64,000 bases of DNA from Diadema setosum (GCA_033980235.1 CM067067.1:12800401-12864400); one strand, 5' to 3'; numbered from the stretch's first letter, positions 1 through 12,074 are shown. Numbers and translations: made by a program. Notes: a model not told the origin generated them from the letters alone.

Positions 1-960
1 GACATTTTCTTTTTAATCGATTTTACTGTGAGCAACGCAGTTGAAATACCGTTCTACTTCATCGTATTCATCATAATAATTCCATACCTGATTACCAGGC
101 AATGACCACCTATTATACATAATAAGTCACTATACAATGAAATTTAGTCAAAGAAAAATCTGAGAAAACAGAGGCTTAATCGGCTGTGGCACTGCTGATC
201 AGAAAAGGACACAAACATTACTATCATTACTATATTGGCATCGCCAAGGATGTCAAGACGATAATCTTTCCATTCATGTCTTCAGTCTCTAGCTCTGTAG
301 TTTCCATTTCGTGTTTTCTTTTTCTTACATTTTCGAGCATTTTCGACGTCTTAACCCCAAAAGGGCCGGAGAAGGGGAATTGAATCACCCCCCCCCCCGA
401 CATTTTCCGCGACCATTCTGCCGCGCGATTTTTTTTTTTGACCGCGCCACTCGCTGACTTTTTACTTTCAAGTCACCATTTTCGCGAAAATCGGACCTAA
501 CGACTTACCGAAAATGGCTCAAAAACGTGATTTTGAGATGACTCTTCACTTCTTTTTTCTCTTTTTCTTTTTTGAAAGAAAATGGAATTTCTCGCCTGTG
601 CGATGTGAGAAAGGTGCAGTCGTTCCCACTCGTTTAATTACTTGGAAAAAGCAAAAACAAAGCTGTGATCAAGAAGAAAGCAAAGTGACTAAAACTTGGG
701 TTGCATATCGCTTTCTGGTATTAAATTCAGAATAATGTGTCCCTTCGTATAAGTTTCGCTGTTTGTTCTCACTTTTCGCGGGTATATTCTTGCTTTTATG
801 TTTCATTAAAAATAAAGCTTTCATTTAAATATATTGAAGTAATATTGAAAAACAATCAATTGAATCTAGTGAAACAAGGAATGCTTGTACTTTCATGTCT
901 TTTTTTTTTCTTCTGCTTCTCCATCTTCTTCTATTACGATGATGTACTTGTATCTTCAGT
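1..960. other. No gene recognised
   Basis: This is AT-rich non-coding sequence. It has a run of C near 391-400, a run of T near 429-438 and scattered short open frames with no recognisable domain. No splice-bounded exon or RNA gene was seen. Confidence 0.5.
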
Positions 961-967
961 CTGTTTG

Positions 968-1068
968 CTCTGATGTACGATTGTAAAGCGCCTTGAGCAT
1001 TTAATCAACGTGGAGAACGGCGTTATAGAAATTGTATGTATGTATGTATTATTATTATTATTATTGTA
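968..1068 (+). repeat. 3' tail of a retroelement with trinucleotide run
   Basis: The segment carries the wording GTAAAGCGCCTTGAGC followed by a degenerate 'gcgttatagaaattgta', then TGTA and ATT repeats. This is the usual look of the 3' end of non-LTR retroelements in animal genomes, where a conserved terminal stretch is followed by short tandem repeats. No coding part survives next to it. The trinucleotide run is shared with the SINE-like unit that follows in the opposite direction, so the boundary is approximate. Confidence 0.5.
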
Positions 1069-1262
1069 GGTAGGCCCCAATCAACCCCGTGGGATCGATG
1101 GCTCTGAAGTCCCCGCCAAAGGACTACATTTTAGGCAATTAGGACAAATTGCTTTGCATGGGGTACCGGGGTGGGGTTGCACATCTGCTTTCGCAAAGGG
1201 GCTTGAACTGAGGACCTCAGGGACTGATAGTCCGTAGTCTGACTCTTATCTACAAAATCATT
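1053..1262 (-). repeat. tRNA-derived SINE-like element
   Basis: Read on the minus strand, this begins with a tRNA-like head containing a B-box-like block (CAGTTCAAGCCCC) downstream of a weak A-box-like block. A non-tRNA body follows, and it ends in an (AAT)n tail at the left edge. That order (tRNA-like head, body, simple-repeat tail) is typical of SINEs. The head is too diverged to fold into a functional tRNA. No target duplication was identified. Confidence 0.4.
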
Positions 1263-2141
1263 CAAGTACTCCCGTCATCTGTTCCACACACTGACACAGG
1301 ACAAACCTTCTCCCTGTTTCGCCCTTCTTGCGGTAAGTATACCACAAGACTGTGCATTTCTACGCATATGCCTACGCGTTCAGTACTCGAAGTGGGAAAA
1401 TTGAAATTGCTCGTTTCGTTACATCAAGAGATTGTAAAATCATAGTTTAATCTGGTTGTACTGATACTCGCCTTACAGTATTCCTGGCTTCAATTCCTGC
1501 TCACTGCTTCACCTACATGGTAATTCCGCCAATCACTCTCTACTGTATAGTCTCCCTCTCACCATGGAACTACAACCATGCTCTCACTTACACCTTCCAA
1601 TGTCCATACAAGCTCTTCCATCTATCCGTCGCCAACACCATGTCCCTATCTAAAGTAGACAAAAACACACTGGAAACATACTACATGCAGTATCTCAAAG
1701 CAATTCTCAAGTCGAGGATCAAAGACAGATTACCAATTACCAACCTCACTGTAATCTGCATGATTTTATGATTATGGAAATCGAGTTCGAGGTCTCCTTT
1801 CTCAGAAAGGCAGTCTACGGTTGTACTAGTGTTCGCGAACTGATAAACGATTGTAAAAGCAGTGCCTTGCCAAGAGGCTAGTTTGGAATGTGACCTCGAT
1901 CCGACTTTCGCGACCATGGGTTTCCCGCGGAGGGAGTTCTCCGCGAGCCGACTTGCAGCAGTTCAACCTGTTGATTATCAACCTGTGTGTCTGTGAGTGT
2001 GCGCAGGGAAGTGGGCACCTCCCTGGTGTGGTGCGTGGGATGCGGATGGCAAGGAAGTCTAGATATGCCTTGCTCCTTTCAGTTCGTACAGACCAGAGAG
2101 AAATAATTATAGAGACAACTGAACGCTATTCAAGAATAAAA

Positions 2142-2181
<40 letters not shown>

Positions 2182-4740
2182 CATATCCGTCAAAGAACAA
2201 GGCTTATTTTCAGGGAGCGAAAGCGATGAATATTTATTGGTTTTTGAAGGAACTCTCCTTTCGAATTCATCGTAGCAATTTGAAAATTCAGAATAGTACT
2301 GAACTTCTGCCTTTCTTGTTTACGCAATGACCACTCGCAAAGAAAATATTAAATCTCCACAACCACGAAAATGGTAGAAGGGAAACATAGATCGGCAGCT
2401 GCGGGCGTGACTATGTCTTGCTCCAAGGATTTCATAGCTAACTAAACTCGTCAATGCTCGGGTGGGTACCATGAATATTTGACATGAAGTTGAAGAGCTA
2501 GTTTATTTCAAATGCAAAAACAGATATATCATTATCAATTGTTATCATTTTAAAATATTTGAGACTTAATTTGCTAAAAATATATCACTTTAATATCTTC
2601 AAAATACGTCTTGCTATGTAACGAATGCAGTATCATTACTTGGAAATTTTTTTTTTTTTTGTCTCTACTTGATGATGACCTGAATATCTGAAAATGGTAC
2701 CCGTTTTTGCAATCAAACTCTTCATATGCGGGCAAGCTTAGCTACCGCAATGTATTAAATATCCGTTGAAACACTTACTTTTTGTTGTCCGTCCGCTAGC
2801 GTGTATGTCGGGTCAATCCCATCCAAAGAATTTTTCCAGTATTTCTGATCCTGTCGTCTTTCTTTTTTTCATCGCTGATATCGATAATGACTGAGAATAC
2901 GAGAGAGAAAGGGGGCATAAGCAAGGAGTTACCGGTAACTCCTGGTATGGTATAAGTAATGACAAGACATGCATGCAGACCAGCATGTAGCACTAGCAGA
3001 ATCGATATGTCTGGAGAGTACTACCGAGGTACACTGTACATCTGTACTACATGTATCAATAGTACTAGGGTAACTGTTCTGCAATCAGTGACTTTTTGTG
3101 ATTTCGTGTTTGGTTTAATATTCGTAAAATCATGCGACATGTGGTTGTTCCTCTGCGTAGCAGCCCAACCTGGGGTCGTAACCCCCGCTAGGCAAAATAC
3201 ACTGAAATTTCATCCATTAGATTCACATATTCACATCATGACAAACCTTTATACATGCGCAATATACACAAGTTGTCATTATCCTAAAGCCACTATAAAT
3301 GAGGCAGCGTGGGCCCGAATCAAACATCCCAAATTAAACCGAAAATCAAACCGATTTTATTCTTCTTTCTGCGAAAGTGACAATTATAGAACGCCATGGT
3401 GCTGGTGATGGTATGTGTGGGCACGCACGCGGGCAAACGTGGCCAACGTTTTTACTGATCGGGATGCATAGTAATGTCATTTTGGTATGAATTGCTGGGA
3501 ACAAATGCAAAACTGCATTCGAAAGTCCTAGGTCTGGTCCACTTTATGTAAAAATAAATAAATGAACATACTGAAGAAGAAAATAGCGAGTACCTGTTCT
3601 GTGGATCAAAGTCGCAGGTAGTGGATAGTCCCGCGATGCGAATGACTCAACGCTGACTCGGAGGCTGGACCCTTCAATGTTTCGGCACCCATTTTCGTTG
3701 TGTAGGAAACACTGGCCCACGGCAACATCAGGTCACACGCACATACACACGCACACACACGCAGACATAAATAATTCATATCTGCGGGGAGGTGGAAATG
3801 ATGTCTTCTTGAACTTCTTATGGATCTCTGGCCTCGTGACACACAGATCGAACAGAGCCAACGTGACGAAATCGCCCTGTGTCACAAACGATGGAATAGC
3901 CTGCCAAAAGACGTTGCAAGAGGAATACATTGTATTTACACATCACTAAACTGCAGTGGTTGCTACACGCTGCTAGCCCTTTGCTACATGCTAGAGTTTG
4001 TCATGTGTGCTCCACACGCGATCATCTCTTTCAAATCGTTCCTTCTTTTAGCTTGTTGCGTTTGGTACATTCTAAGTGATCTGACCTCAAATCGCATCGG
4101 TCATTTTCGGGTCGGAATCCCTGGCAACAAACACAAACACTATCAATTTTCTGAAGAAGTGCAATTCACTTTGCGCATTACCATGTGTGCGGCCGAAAAG
4201 CGCGGGAAATGAGAAATGCCAATCCTGAACGCTCCCCCATCTCCAGTGGAATCACAATCAGTGGTGTAGCTATGGAGATTGCAGGTGTCTGAGTGAAGGG
4301 GGTGTATGATCATGGACCTACTGGGTCCATGGCATGATGCAGTCATTTCGTTGTCTTGTTTGTGTGTGAAAGAAACAAGCGTGAAGCGTCTTTGCCATAG
4401 TATTATCTGTACCCTTACGCTCTAACACCACACTGCAATATCTTGTGCCTTCACTAAGCCTATAAAGGACTTGTCAAAACACAATTAAAACCTCGTATAT
4501 ATATTCAAGTGCTTTATAATGCGGGTGTGTGAATGGTACAGGATGCAATATAGGCCTATACATTCTCTTCTATTATGGCACTAAGTGGTCACTAATTTCC
4601 CCCTGCAGTAGAAGTTGTCACATGAAGTCATCACACAGTGAAGAAAGTGGCTGATGACCATAGCAACAATTCTTGAATGAAACGAATTCACAAGTCATCA
4701 AACGTGTATACTAGTACTTTTAAGCACTATTTAAGTCTAT
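1263..4740. other. No gene recognised
   Basis: Apart from an (ATA)n microsatellite at about 2147-2178 and a short poly(T), this stretch contains only short unsupported reading frames. The longest (2959-3408 on plus) has no domain, no codon pattern and no splice context that I can recognise. The segment 3820-3950 has a phrase resembling the tail of LINE reverse transcriptases (RWNSLPKDV), but too little to call. Confidence 0.5.
2147..2178. repeat. (ATA)n microsatellite
   Basis: About ten uninterrupted trinucleotide units follow the sequence aagaataaaaat. This may be the simple-repeat tail of an eroded retroelement, but no conserved terminal block remains beside it. Confidence 0.85.
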
Positions 4741-4871
4741 ACATGTGAGTGAACTGGAATGCTTGTAAGGAAGTAGATAGAAGAAAAGGGGGTGTATTCC
4801 CTGATCACCCCGTGCAGAAGGCAGCGACGTGGCGTGGGGCGGGGTGCGAGAGCCATGGTTCCTGGGTAGGA

Positions 4872-5018
4872 TTACACTTTGATGTCGTCAACCAAGGGCA
4901 TCGAGACCAAGCCGCAAGCTCCCTGGGGCATCCGTTGGTATGCCAACCTCTGCACGTAGAAGTAGTCTTCAAACAGTTCGCCTACTTGCCACGACCGAGA
5001 CGTTTGTTTGCAACTGCT
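4872..5018 (-). pseudogene. Orphan coding-like stretch, unidentified
   Basis: A minus-strand open frame of about 49 codons ends with a stop at 4872-4874. It contains GELFEDYFYVQRLAYQRM followed by PQGACGLVSMPLVDDIKV. The composition is protein-like and the local GC is higher than in the flanks. I do not recognise the family. Possible acceptors (for example the AG just before GCGAACTG) lack a good pyrimidine tract, and a neighbouring frame upstream also looks protein-like, as if a frameshift separated them. It may be the last exon of an unseen gene, or a decayed retroelement or retrocopy. Confidence 0.25.
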
Positions 5019-5925
5019 CTATCAACTCCTGTTTGAGCCGTTTCCAAGCATGCCAGCTGTTGACAGTAATTAGTAACGATCTGTTCACAGCTAGAAACTT
5101 TCTTCAAGGTTTCTTGAAAACGAAGCAGATAGCAAAAGAGAGCTCGCTTTTATTTTTCCCCTCCCCCATGTAACACGCTCCCCAATAAAAATTTGATCCG
5201 AGAGGTGTTAGAATACGAAATATATTGCTATTGTCTTACTCCGGTGTCTGTTGACACAATCCGGGCCACCTTGTAGAGAAAATTGGTGACGTACGTGTTT
5301 GATTTCTCGCTCCCTTCACCTTCACGTTGCTTTTCTAATGTGCCACTGTAAATCAGAAGTGATATTCAGGTTTATCTGGTGACAAGATTGAGTGTCAAAA
5401 AGGGACGTATCATTAGTAAGGAAAGCAAAATTTTGAGAACGGGCCCGTTGCATAAAAAGATGCAATCAAACATACGGCACTTATCTGAAGAGTATAGAGA
5501 CCTATGTGTGATTTTCTTAGTTATTTTTTTTTAATCCCAACTTTACCGAATAAATCAGCGTGAGATTCACTGTGAGATGGAAAGATAATATTCGGCTGAC
5601 GAGAGTATCAAAGCATGGAAAATTATTCAGCTCATTTCGATGTGCCTATATGTTATCAATATCATAAAGGGATGATATTTGAAAATTGACAGATACCGGT
5701 AGGCCTACTTGATATATTGGCATAAAGTTAATACAAGAAGCTTCATGGATTTGCCGTGTTTATGTGAAAAGAGTCATCACAGTCCCTGTCCATTTTATTT
5801 ATAAAGAAAACATAATTCAGATTCTTGATAGAACGTTTGCCAGGGCACATTTAATGACTACTGACATTTAATGACTACTGACACACTTTCGACGATTCTC
5901 ATGTCATTAACGATGTACTAACGTT

Positions 5926-6005
5926 ATAATAATAATAATAATAATAATAGTGGCTACTTGTATAGCGCACAGGTCCACTTTTCAGTGCTCATGGCGCTTC
6001 AAAAA
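5926..6005 (-). repeat. Retroelement 3' tail, minus orientation
   Basis: An (ATA)n run is followed by 'tatagcgcac', and 'catggcgctt' lies farther right. This is the mirror image of the tail at 968-1068. It is the usual simple-repeat plus GCGC-containing terminal block of a non-LTR element lying on the minus strand. No coding part is attached. Confidence 0.45.
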
Positions 6006-8100
6006 TGAAAAAATATCATATATTTACATGCATATACATATTCAAACATTTACAGTGTATCATAAAATTATTCTCGAGAGCCTATAGTAACGATCTACCT
6101 AGTCTATTCACCTGCCACCCGATATTTACCTATCACGTCATGACATCCGACTTCAGCGCACAAGGTGCATGTTGGTATAGGCTTTCAGTAAGCTTTCCAG
6201 TACTAAAATAAGTAAACAATTCTTTAAAAATGCAATTAAGGAGGACTATGCATGATATGCATCAGATCTGAAAATGTTCGCAAATCAGTCTATATCAACT
6301 CCAACTCCGTTCATTAACAGTTTCGACGTTTGTAAACTATATACATTTGATTCTTAAAGTTGGTCTCAACAGCCATAAGATAGCTTGCCCGAGATTTGCC
6401 CTATCATTGCATGGCAATACCTAATAAATCCAAACGAATCCCAGTCACTACATGTATAGCACAGAAGCAACACCTCCTTGATAGAAGCGGGTAAATTGAA
6501 TAGTAGAGCGTGTTGACGCAATTCCCTAAAAATACAATACAGCCATATCAAGTTCTGGACTTCTTGGATTTTGTTGATCAGGACCATGCTCAGACATTAA
6601 AAATTATACTCGCGATCGATGGAATTGAGCAACCAAATAGAGCTGAAATTGATATACCTTAGCACCACCTCTCCCCCTTAAAAAAAAAAATAATAATAAT
6701 AATAATAAATAAATCTTTGTGCGGGAGTTGAACATCCTTTCTTGAGGTCCATGGCCTCTACTAATACGCCTCATGCTGGGGCTAGCACTGTTGCTATGGT
6801 GACAAAGGATTCAAATACCGCGTTCTTGGAACGTTAATTTTCGCCACAAATCATCTCGAAGTATCAAATAGCACCAATGTTAGCTTTTACAGTGCACACA
6901 GGCAGCATGTAGAGAATAGCGAGGGAAAAAAAAAAAGAAGAAACCATGCATGTACCATTCATGTTTAATGGTGTTTGTTGCAGTTTACAAAATACCGCAG
7001 TGTATAGGTCCTATAACTTCTTACATGTTTCAGCTTTTTTGTTTCAGCTATAGCTACATGTACAAGCGGAGTCAAATATACAGCGTGTTGGCGTGCACGT
7101 TGTCTACATTTTTTGCAGAAATGTTGTATTATAGAGACTGTATCACCTTCATCTTTAAAGTAACGACAAAACGGTTTTCAGGGCAGCAAGATTAAGGTTT
7201 GCCTTGTTATCTATACGTTACATAGATTCAGTCCTGATAAAACCCTTTCGTATTTATGCTGTAATGTATTTTTGCTTTCATCTTTCATTAGGTGATGTTC
7301 GATTGTCCAAAGGCAGTGAATACGAGTAACAAGTCAACCCAAAGTTCGAGGAAATTTTGAAATATGCATAGCCATTTTTTTTTTCTTTAAAGGGGCGGGG
7401 TGGTCATGAGACTGCAATGTTATACCTGCGTGATACACAACAATATCTATATCTCCTATCCTTGCATTAGACATTGATATGTACAACCAAAATAAGATTA
7501 GACATGAAATACACTAAAATGAGATTAACAGTTTTCTTGGAGAGTTATCCTTTTTATTTCTCTCGCGATTTTGCTAATGATACAACGTATATCGAGGACA
7601 ATGTTTCTAACACGAATTCCATTCTACAAATTTCTACGCACGTGGCGTTGTGGCAAAAAAGTAAGCATAACGGTTGTTTCGCTTTATCCACAATTGGTAC
7701 CTGTGATTATAACATTTTGACACTGTATTACGGTCCTTTTTGACGGATTTGTCTTGGGGTGATTTTTCCGTTGTCTGCGAGCGTTAATTAATTTGCATCC
7801 GACGCGACAAGACTCGTGACTATAGTTCACACCAGGCAAGGCGGTCGAACTTGAGAGCATGTGACTTGATTTTTACCGCCATCAAATCAGACGAGTTCCA
7901 TCGTGCTTTGCTCTCACATACAGCGATGTTTGTCACCGACAACCACAGGATTTCGTGTTTGTGGTTGATAACTTCGAGACCCCCAGCAAACATAGGCTTT
8001 ATGTCAGTGCTTGAAAATCGCTCTTATAGGAGTGGGACACTGACATGACAAATATGTCATATTACGACACATGACGCCACATAGTGGTAGACTTATCAGT
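6006..8100. other. No gene recognised
   Basis: Non-coding AT-rich DNA. A tRNA-like relic is listed separately. Short open frames at 6366-6587, 6950-7195 and 7474-7743 show no domains and no supporting splice sites. Confidence 0.5.
6683..6790 (-). repeat. tRNA-like SINE relic
   Basis: On the minus strand a block resembling an A box (TATTAGTAGAGGCC) is followed about 30 bases later by a B-box-like ATGTTCAACTCC. An A/T-rich tail with TTATTATT units lies at the left edge. The spacing fits a tRNA-derived promoter. The cloverleaf does not close well, so this is a relic and not a working tRNA gene. Confidence 0.35.
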
Positions 8101-8102
8101 GT

Positions 8103-8181
8103 CATAAAGAAGTGTTGGGCACCCCCCCCCCCCCGCATAAACACCACTTACAATCCCCTCTCACCCCCCCCCCCCCCCATG
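8103..8181. repeat. Paired poly(C) runs
   Basis: Two runs of about 14-17 C lie 40 bases apart. Similar C or G homopolymers of 9-20 bases recur across the window (about 391, 13566, 17808, 23255, 24149, 26978, 27437, 33483, 33965, 35910, 42790, 60633). Confidence 0.8.
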
Positions 8182-8449
8182 ATTTCCGCGAAGTTTGGTT
8201 CAAACCCAGCAACCATGCAGTTTCCAAGAACATGAAAATGTTAATAAGATTAAGAAAATTAGCTAATATTTGGGTATTTGATTAGGCCCCACCTCCCAAG
8301 GCTCCTGATGACACCTCCACCATTTATTGTAAAACTACGACTCCCCCTTTGATGATTCCTCCTAAGTAGATTATGTTAAAAATCCAGCCCAAAGTTTCCA
8401 GAAGATTAAAGTGTCCAAAAAAAAAAAAAAAAAAAAGCTTTACGCACTA

Positions 8450-8690
8450 CCAGACGGCAGCCTCTCAAGCCGGAAGTTAGAGTGATGTTCGTTATGCCTA
8501 AACGAACAAATTCCGTACATCTATGTTAGTAAATCGGAAAATGCATTGGGGTTCGTTTATCCGAACATTTGTGGCGTTATTCCGAGAGTTCAGTATTCCG
8601 AAGGTTCGTTAGACCAAAAATGAAATGAGGTTCACCTAAGAGTCGTTGATCCGAAAAATGAAACAAGGTTCGTTATTGAATCCGAAAACG
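8450..8690. repeat. Degenerate repeats of a TTCGTT...CCGAA motif
   Basis: Within about 240 bases the pattern 'GTTCGTT' followed 5-15 bases later by 'CCGAA', or its complement, occurs five or six times with decay between copies. It ends at an (AG)n run at 8691-8712. This looks like the internal or subterminal repeats of a DNA transposon whose ends are no longer clear. Confidence 0.5.
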
Positions 8691-8849
8691 AGAGAGAGAG
8701 AGAGAGAGAGAGGGATAGAAAGTCGTACTACCAAACCTACCGAACCCGTAAAGGATTCTTTGCCAAGGAGAGACATTCCAAGGTGCCTGTCAGGAATCAT
8801 AGATTCATATTGGTGAAACAGAACGCTCACTTAGGACCAGATTCCTTGA

Positions 8850-9091
8850 ACGCAGACGCCCCAGCTCCACCTCCTCTAAAGTGTCACATCACATTCACAT
8901 CGAATCTCTCAGGGTAGATACTTTGAAAGGGAAGCTAAGGAAGCAATTATCTACATCAGGTTCTACCGACCCTCTCAAAGACGGGGCGCTACAAACTTCC
9001 GAAAGTTTACGACCCGTTTATCGACTGTCACGTGATCAAGGCGAAGATAGGTCATTCCCATGACGACGAAGGCTGTAGCGTTGACAACTGA
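8850..9091 (+). pseudogene. Decayed retroelement tail (Penelope/GIY-YIG-like)
   Basis: Two plus-strand frames carry consecutive protein-like pieces: FEREAKEAIIYIRFYRPS (from 8916) and, after a frameshift near 8983, GRYKLPKVYDPFIDCH ending in a stop at 9089-9091. The order 'x-REAKEAIxIR...P.LNRDGGRYxLP..yD' resembles the C-terminal end of endonuclease-bearing retroelement proteins in marine invertebrates. The reading frame is broken, so it is a relic. Family assignment rests on recall and is tentative. Confidence 0.45.
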
Positions 9092-10059
9092 AAAGTTCCA
9101 AGGTATTTTGCATTGAGATCAAAAGTTAATACCAATTCCAGTTGAAGTTGAACTTCCGATACAGATTAACTTCTACTCTAATATTGAGCCCTATAATAGT
9201 TCTAGACTCGTCTTCTAGAAAGCACTAGAATCTAGACGACTAGGTTTGGTAGGACCTACATATATAGTATAGACTGATCTACACTAAGGATCAAACAGTT
9301 ACACGTACATTTCAACCGGTGGCGACATCAACCGTGCTTTTATCTTTAATACTTTAGTCTTTACTCTAAGTTAGTTAGTCTAGTGATAGTGGCGATTGCC
9401 GCGCCGGTTCAAGGAGCCAAGCAATGCAATGTCAAACGCCTCAGTTTGCTTCTTTACCGTAGGCCTATGTACATCGCATCAACGGAAACGGTCGGTTCAA
9501 CTAACATTAACAAGTTAGACATTGATCTAGTGCTGTATATTCTAGTACGGTTGTATAGGTGCAGGTAGCAGTTCACGAAAAACAAAAGTCAAAACAAAAC
9601 AAAACTCATCAGCTCATGAAATCGTGGCATGGATAAGAAGCTAACGATAGAGGTCTATGATGTTATATAACACCCCTGGATAAGTTATTCAAACTTCCCG
9701 GGCTTATGACAATGTCCCGAGATAAGTTACGTCGTTAAATACGTATTCTAATGATCTAAATTCTTTAACTGTTAACGTTAGAGGTCTATGTTAAACGTTA
9801 GGGTCTTTCTAGACCGTATCTAACAAAGATCTTAACAAGTATTCCGTTAGGTGTGTCTTTAGATGTCTAGAATCAGCGAGATCTTTAACGTTAGTACTAG
9901 GGAACCGCCTAGAGAAGCATAGGCCTACTGGTCCATAGACCACAGTCTAGATTAGAATCCAGATCAAGATCTTGATCTTGATCCTGATCTTGATGGTGTA
10001 CGTTGATCAGCCCTGGTAGAGCAACACTCAACTTTGGTTCATAGGTCATGGTAGGAGGG
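9092..10059. other. No gene recognised; word-rich repeats
   Basis: Non-coding DNA in which short words such as AACGTTAG, TCTAGA and TAGGCCTA recur many times. A small imperfect repeat of 'atcttgatc' lies at about 9960-9990. No exon was recognised. Confidence 0.5.
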
Positions 10060-10292
10060 ACATTAGGCCTACTCAAAATGTTTGGATAATGTATCTTTAA
10101 ATGAACATGGATCAGCTATATTGGTTATTGCTTGTGGTAAGGAATTCCAGTATCTGGTGGTTCTTGGGAAGAATGAGTGTAGATGGAGATCAGTTCTGGA
10201 AGTAGGCCTAGGCCTAGTTCTGTAAGAGCCTAACGTTGGACTCCTTGGAGGTGGTCTAGACTCTCTAACGTTAGACCTGTAGTCTGACAAGT
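10060..10292 (-). pseudogene. LINE reverse-transcriptase tail, fragment
   Basis: The minus-strand frame 10069-10290 contains HSFFPRTTRYWNSLPQAI followed by SFKDTLSKHF. This is the characteristic end of CR1/L2/jockey-type LINE reverse-transcriptase polyproteins; the same ending (HSFFPRTVRNWNSL) is present in the LINE at 34.6-35.7 kb in this window. The catalytic domain is absent, so it is a 5'-truncated copy. It sits in an otherwise gene-free region. Confidence 0.7.
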
Positions 10293-11200
10293 TAGGCCTA
10301 CCAAAGTTAGAATAAGTATCAATAGAGTCTATGTTCTAGCAAACTTCTATCACTTCTAAACACGAAGTCACGTAAACAGCGTTGCGTGTAGCGGCTACTT
10401 GGCTTGGGTTGGGCTACACATGATCTGTAACGGTTAGAACAATTCTATAGGCTCTAGACAAGGTTCTAATAAACACTAAAAAAAAAGTGAAAGGGATTAG
10501 AAAATAGTAACGTTAGGCCCTTATAGATCTACTGTTATACTTATAGTTATACAGATTATAATTACCACGTGCTGCTTGACTTGAGGTAGTTTCAGCCGGG
10601 TACCCTGCTGGTTTGCGCTGTAACAGGATCTTTGCAGTTTAATGAGCTAGCTAAAGAAGAAGTTGAGTACGAATACGACGCGTTGTGCACGGCGGTGCGC
10701 CATGTGCATGATGAACATCAAAGATAGCGCTAGAGCGCTGGCTGGATCAATGGATGCATACCACGTGGTACATAAACACGTGGTAATGGTGCAATTTGTG
10801 GTAGGCCAACTGCGCTACCTACATGCGCTGGCGTAGGGCTAATACTAAATGCGCACCAGCGCGCAGCACACCCCCGATCGTTGGCCCTGCGGCCTGCATG
10901 CTGCATGTGCTGCAACAAGCGCAATCAAAGTAATGCGCGCCGTTATACGCGCGAAGTATTTCCTCTACGCATACGATGACCTACCAACCACCTGCCAGTG
11001 ACCTACTTTCCTCGTTGACACGGTACGCATACAGCATGGCATGTGAAGAGGGCAGCACAACGTGTCGCTTTCTGGTGCATGCCCTATTAAATGGTCGCTT
11101 GTCCGTAAACCGTTCCTATTATGATCGTGTCGAACATGACTTGTAGTAGTAACCTCTTTGGTCATTCTCAATAAAACCGGGATAGCTGTGACACAAAAGG
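10293..11200. other. No gene recognised
   Basis: Mixed composition, with a GC-richer patch at about 10680-11050. The minus-strand open frames there (10730-10924, 10965-11171) have no recognisable domain and no plausible splice partners. Confidence 0.45.
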
Positions 11201-11495
11201 CCCGAATTCACGAAGTTGGTACAAATGAAACCATGGTTTGGAGCGCCAAGTGTCGCATGGAATATTTCGTTACGAAATCAGTCATTTCGTCGATGAAATT
11301 ATTATTTTGTAACGAAATGACAATATTTTGTAACTAAATGAACATTTCTTCCACGAAATGATAATTTCGTTAATGAAACGGTCATTTTGTCGACGAAATG
11401 ACCAATTTCGTAACGAAAAATTCAGTGCGACACTTGGCGCTCGATGGTTTTTGTCCATGGTTTCATTGATTTTGTACCACCTTCGTAAATTCGGG
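11201..11495. mobile_element. MITE with ATTTCGT internal repeats
   Basis: The ends are inverted repeats: the left end CCCGAATTCACGAAG matches the right end CTTCGTAAATTCGGG. A second inverted pair (GAGCGCCAAGTGTCGCA and its complement) lies inside. Between them the heptamer ATTTCGT or its complement recurs about ten times with alternating polarity, separated by AT-rich spacers. There is no room for a transposase, so this is a non-autonomous DNA element. Confidence 0.7.
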
Positions 11496-12074
11496 TCAAA
11501 CAGTTCTGAGTTCCACGTAGGCCCTACTACCATTTGGAATTTGCTTACAATACATACATACAAAGTGTCTACAAAGAAACTTCCATGGTTGGTTCGATTT
11601 TGAAGTACAGTTGTATCTTAAGATCAAAAAGTGTAGAATAATTTCGATCGGGTAGTAGGCCTACGCGACATAATTCCAGAAGAGCCCTCCCCGTTCAGCA
11701 CGTAGGGGCCTACAGTGTGGGAAGGTATTATTTGAAAATCGATCGCGCCCTTACAATTACGTTGTATAATAATTTTCTAACAATTTCCATGTGATTAATT
11801 CGATTCACTTTTTTAAAGCGCGGAAGATCGATTGATTTGTTGATTATCGCTCATTATAAAAATTACGTAGCAACTACGATGGAGTAAGCTCCAAACGAGC
11901 TTATAGACTTCCGGCGAACCATTTCTGGCTCATATTTTGCATTTTGGTCGTTACCCAACTGAAATTGTGTTATTACAGCGTTATTTTACACATTTCTTAC
12001 GCATTCTGCACATTTGGAACAATAACGTAAGTTCTGCGGGCATATGAGAATGTTTGGCGTCCACTGACCTAATA

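Noticed and set aside
1517..1771. 84-codon plus-strand frame
   Set aside because: It has no recognisable motif or splice context; a vague LINE-like look is not enough.
6683..6790. A working tRNA gene
   Set aside because: A- and B-box-like blocks are present, but acceptor and anticodon stems do not pair; kept only as a relic.
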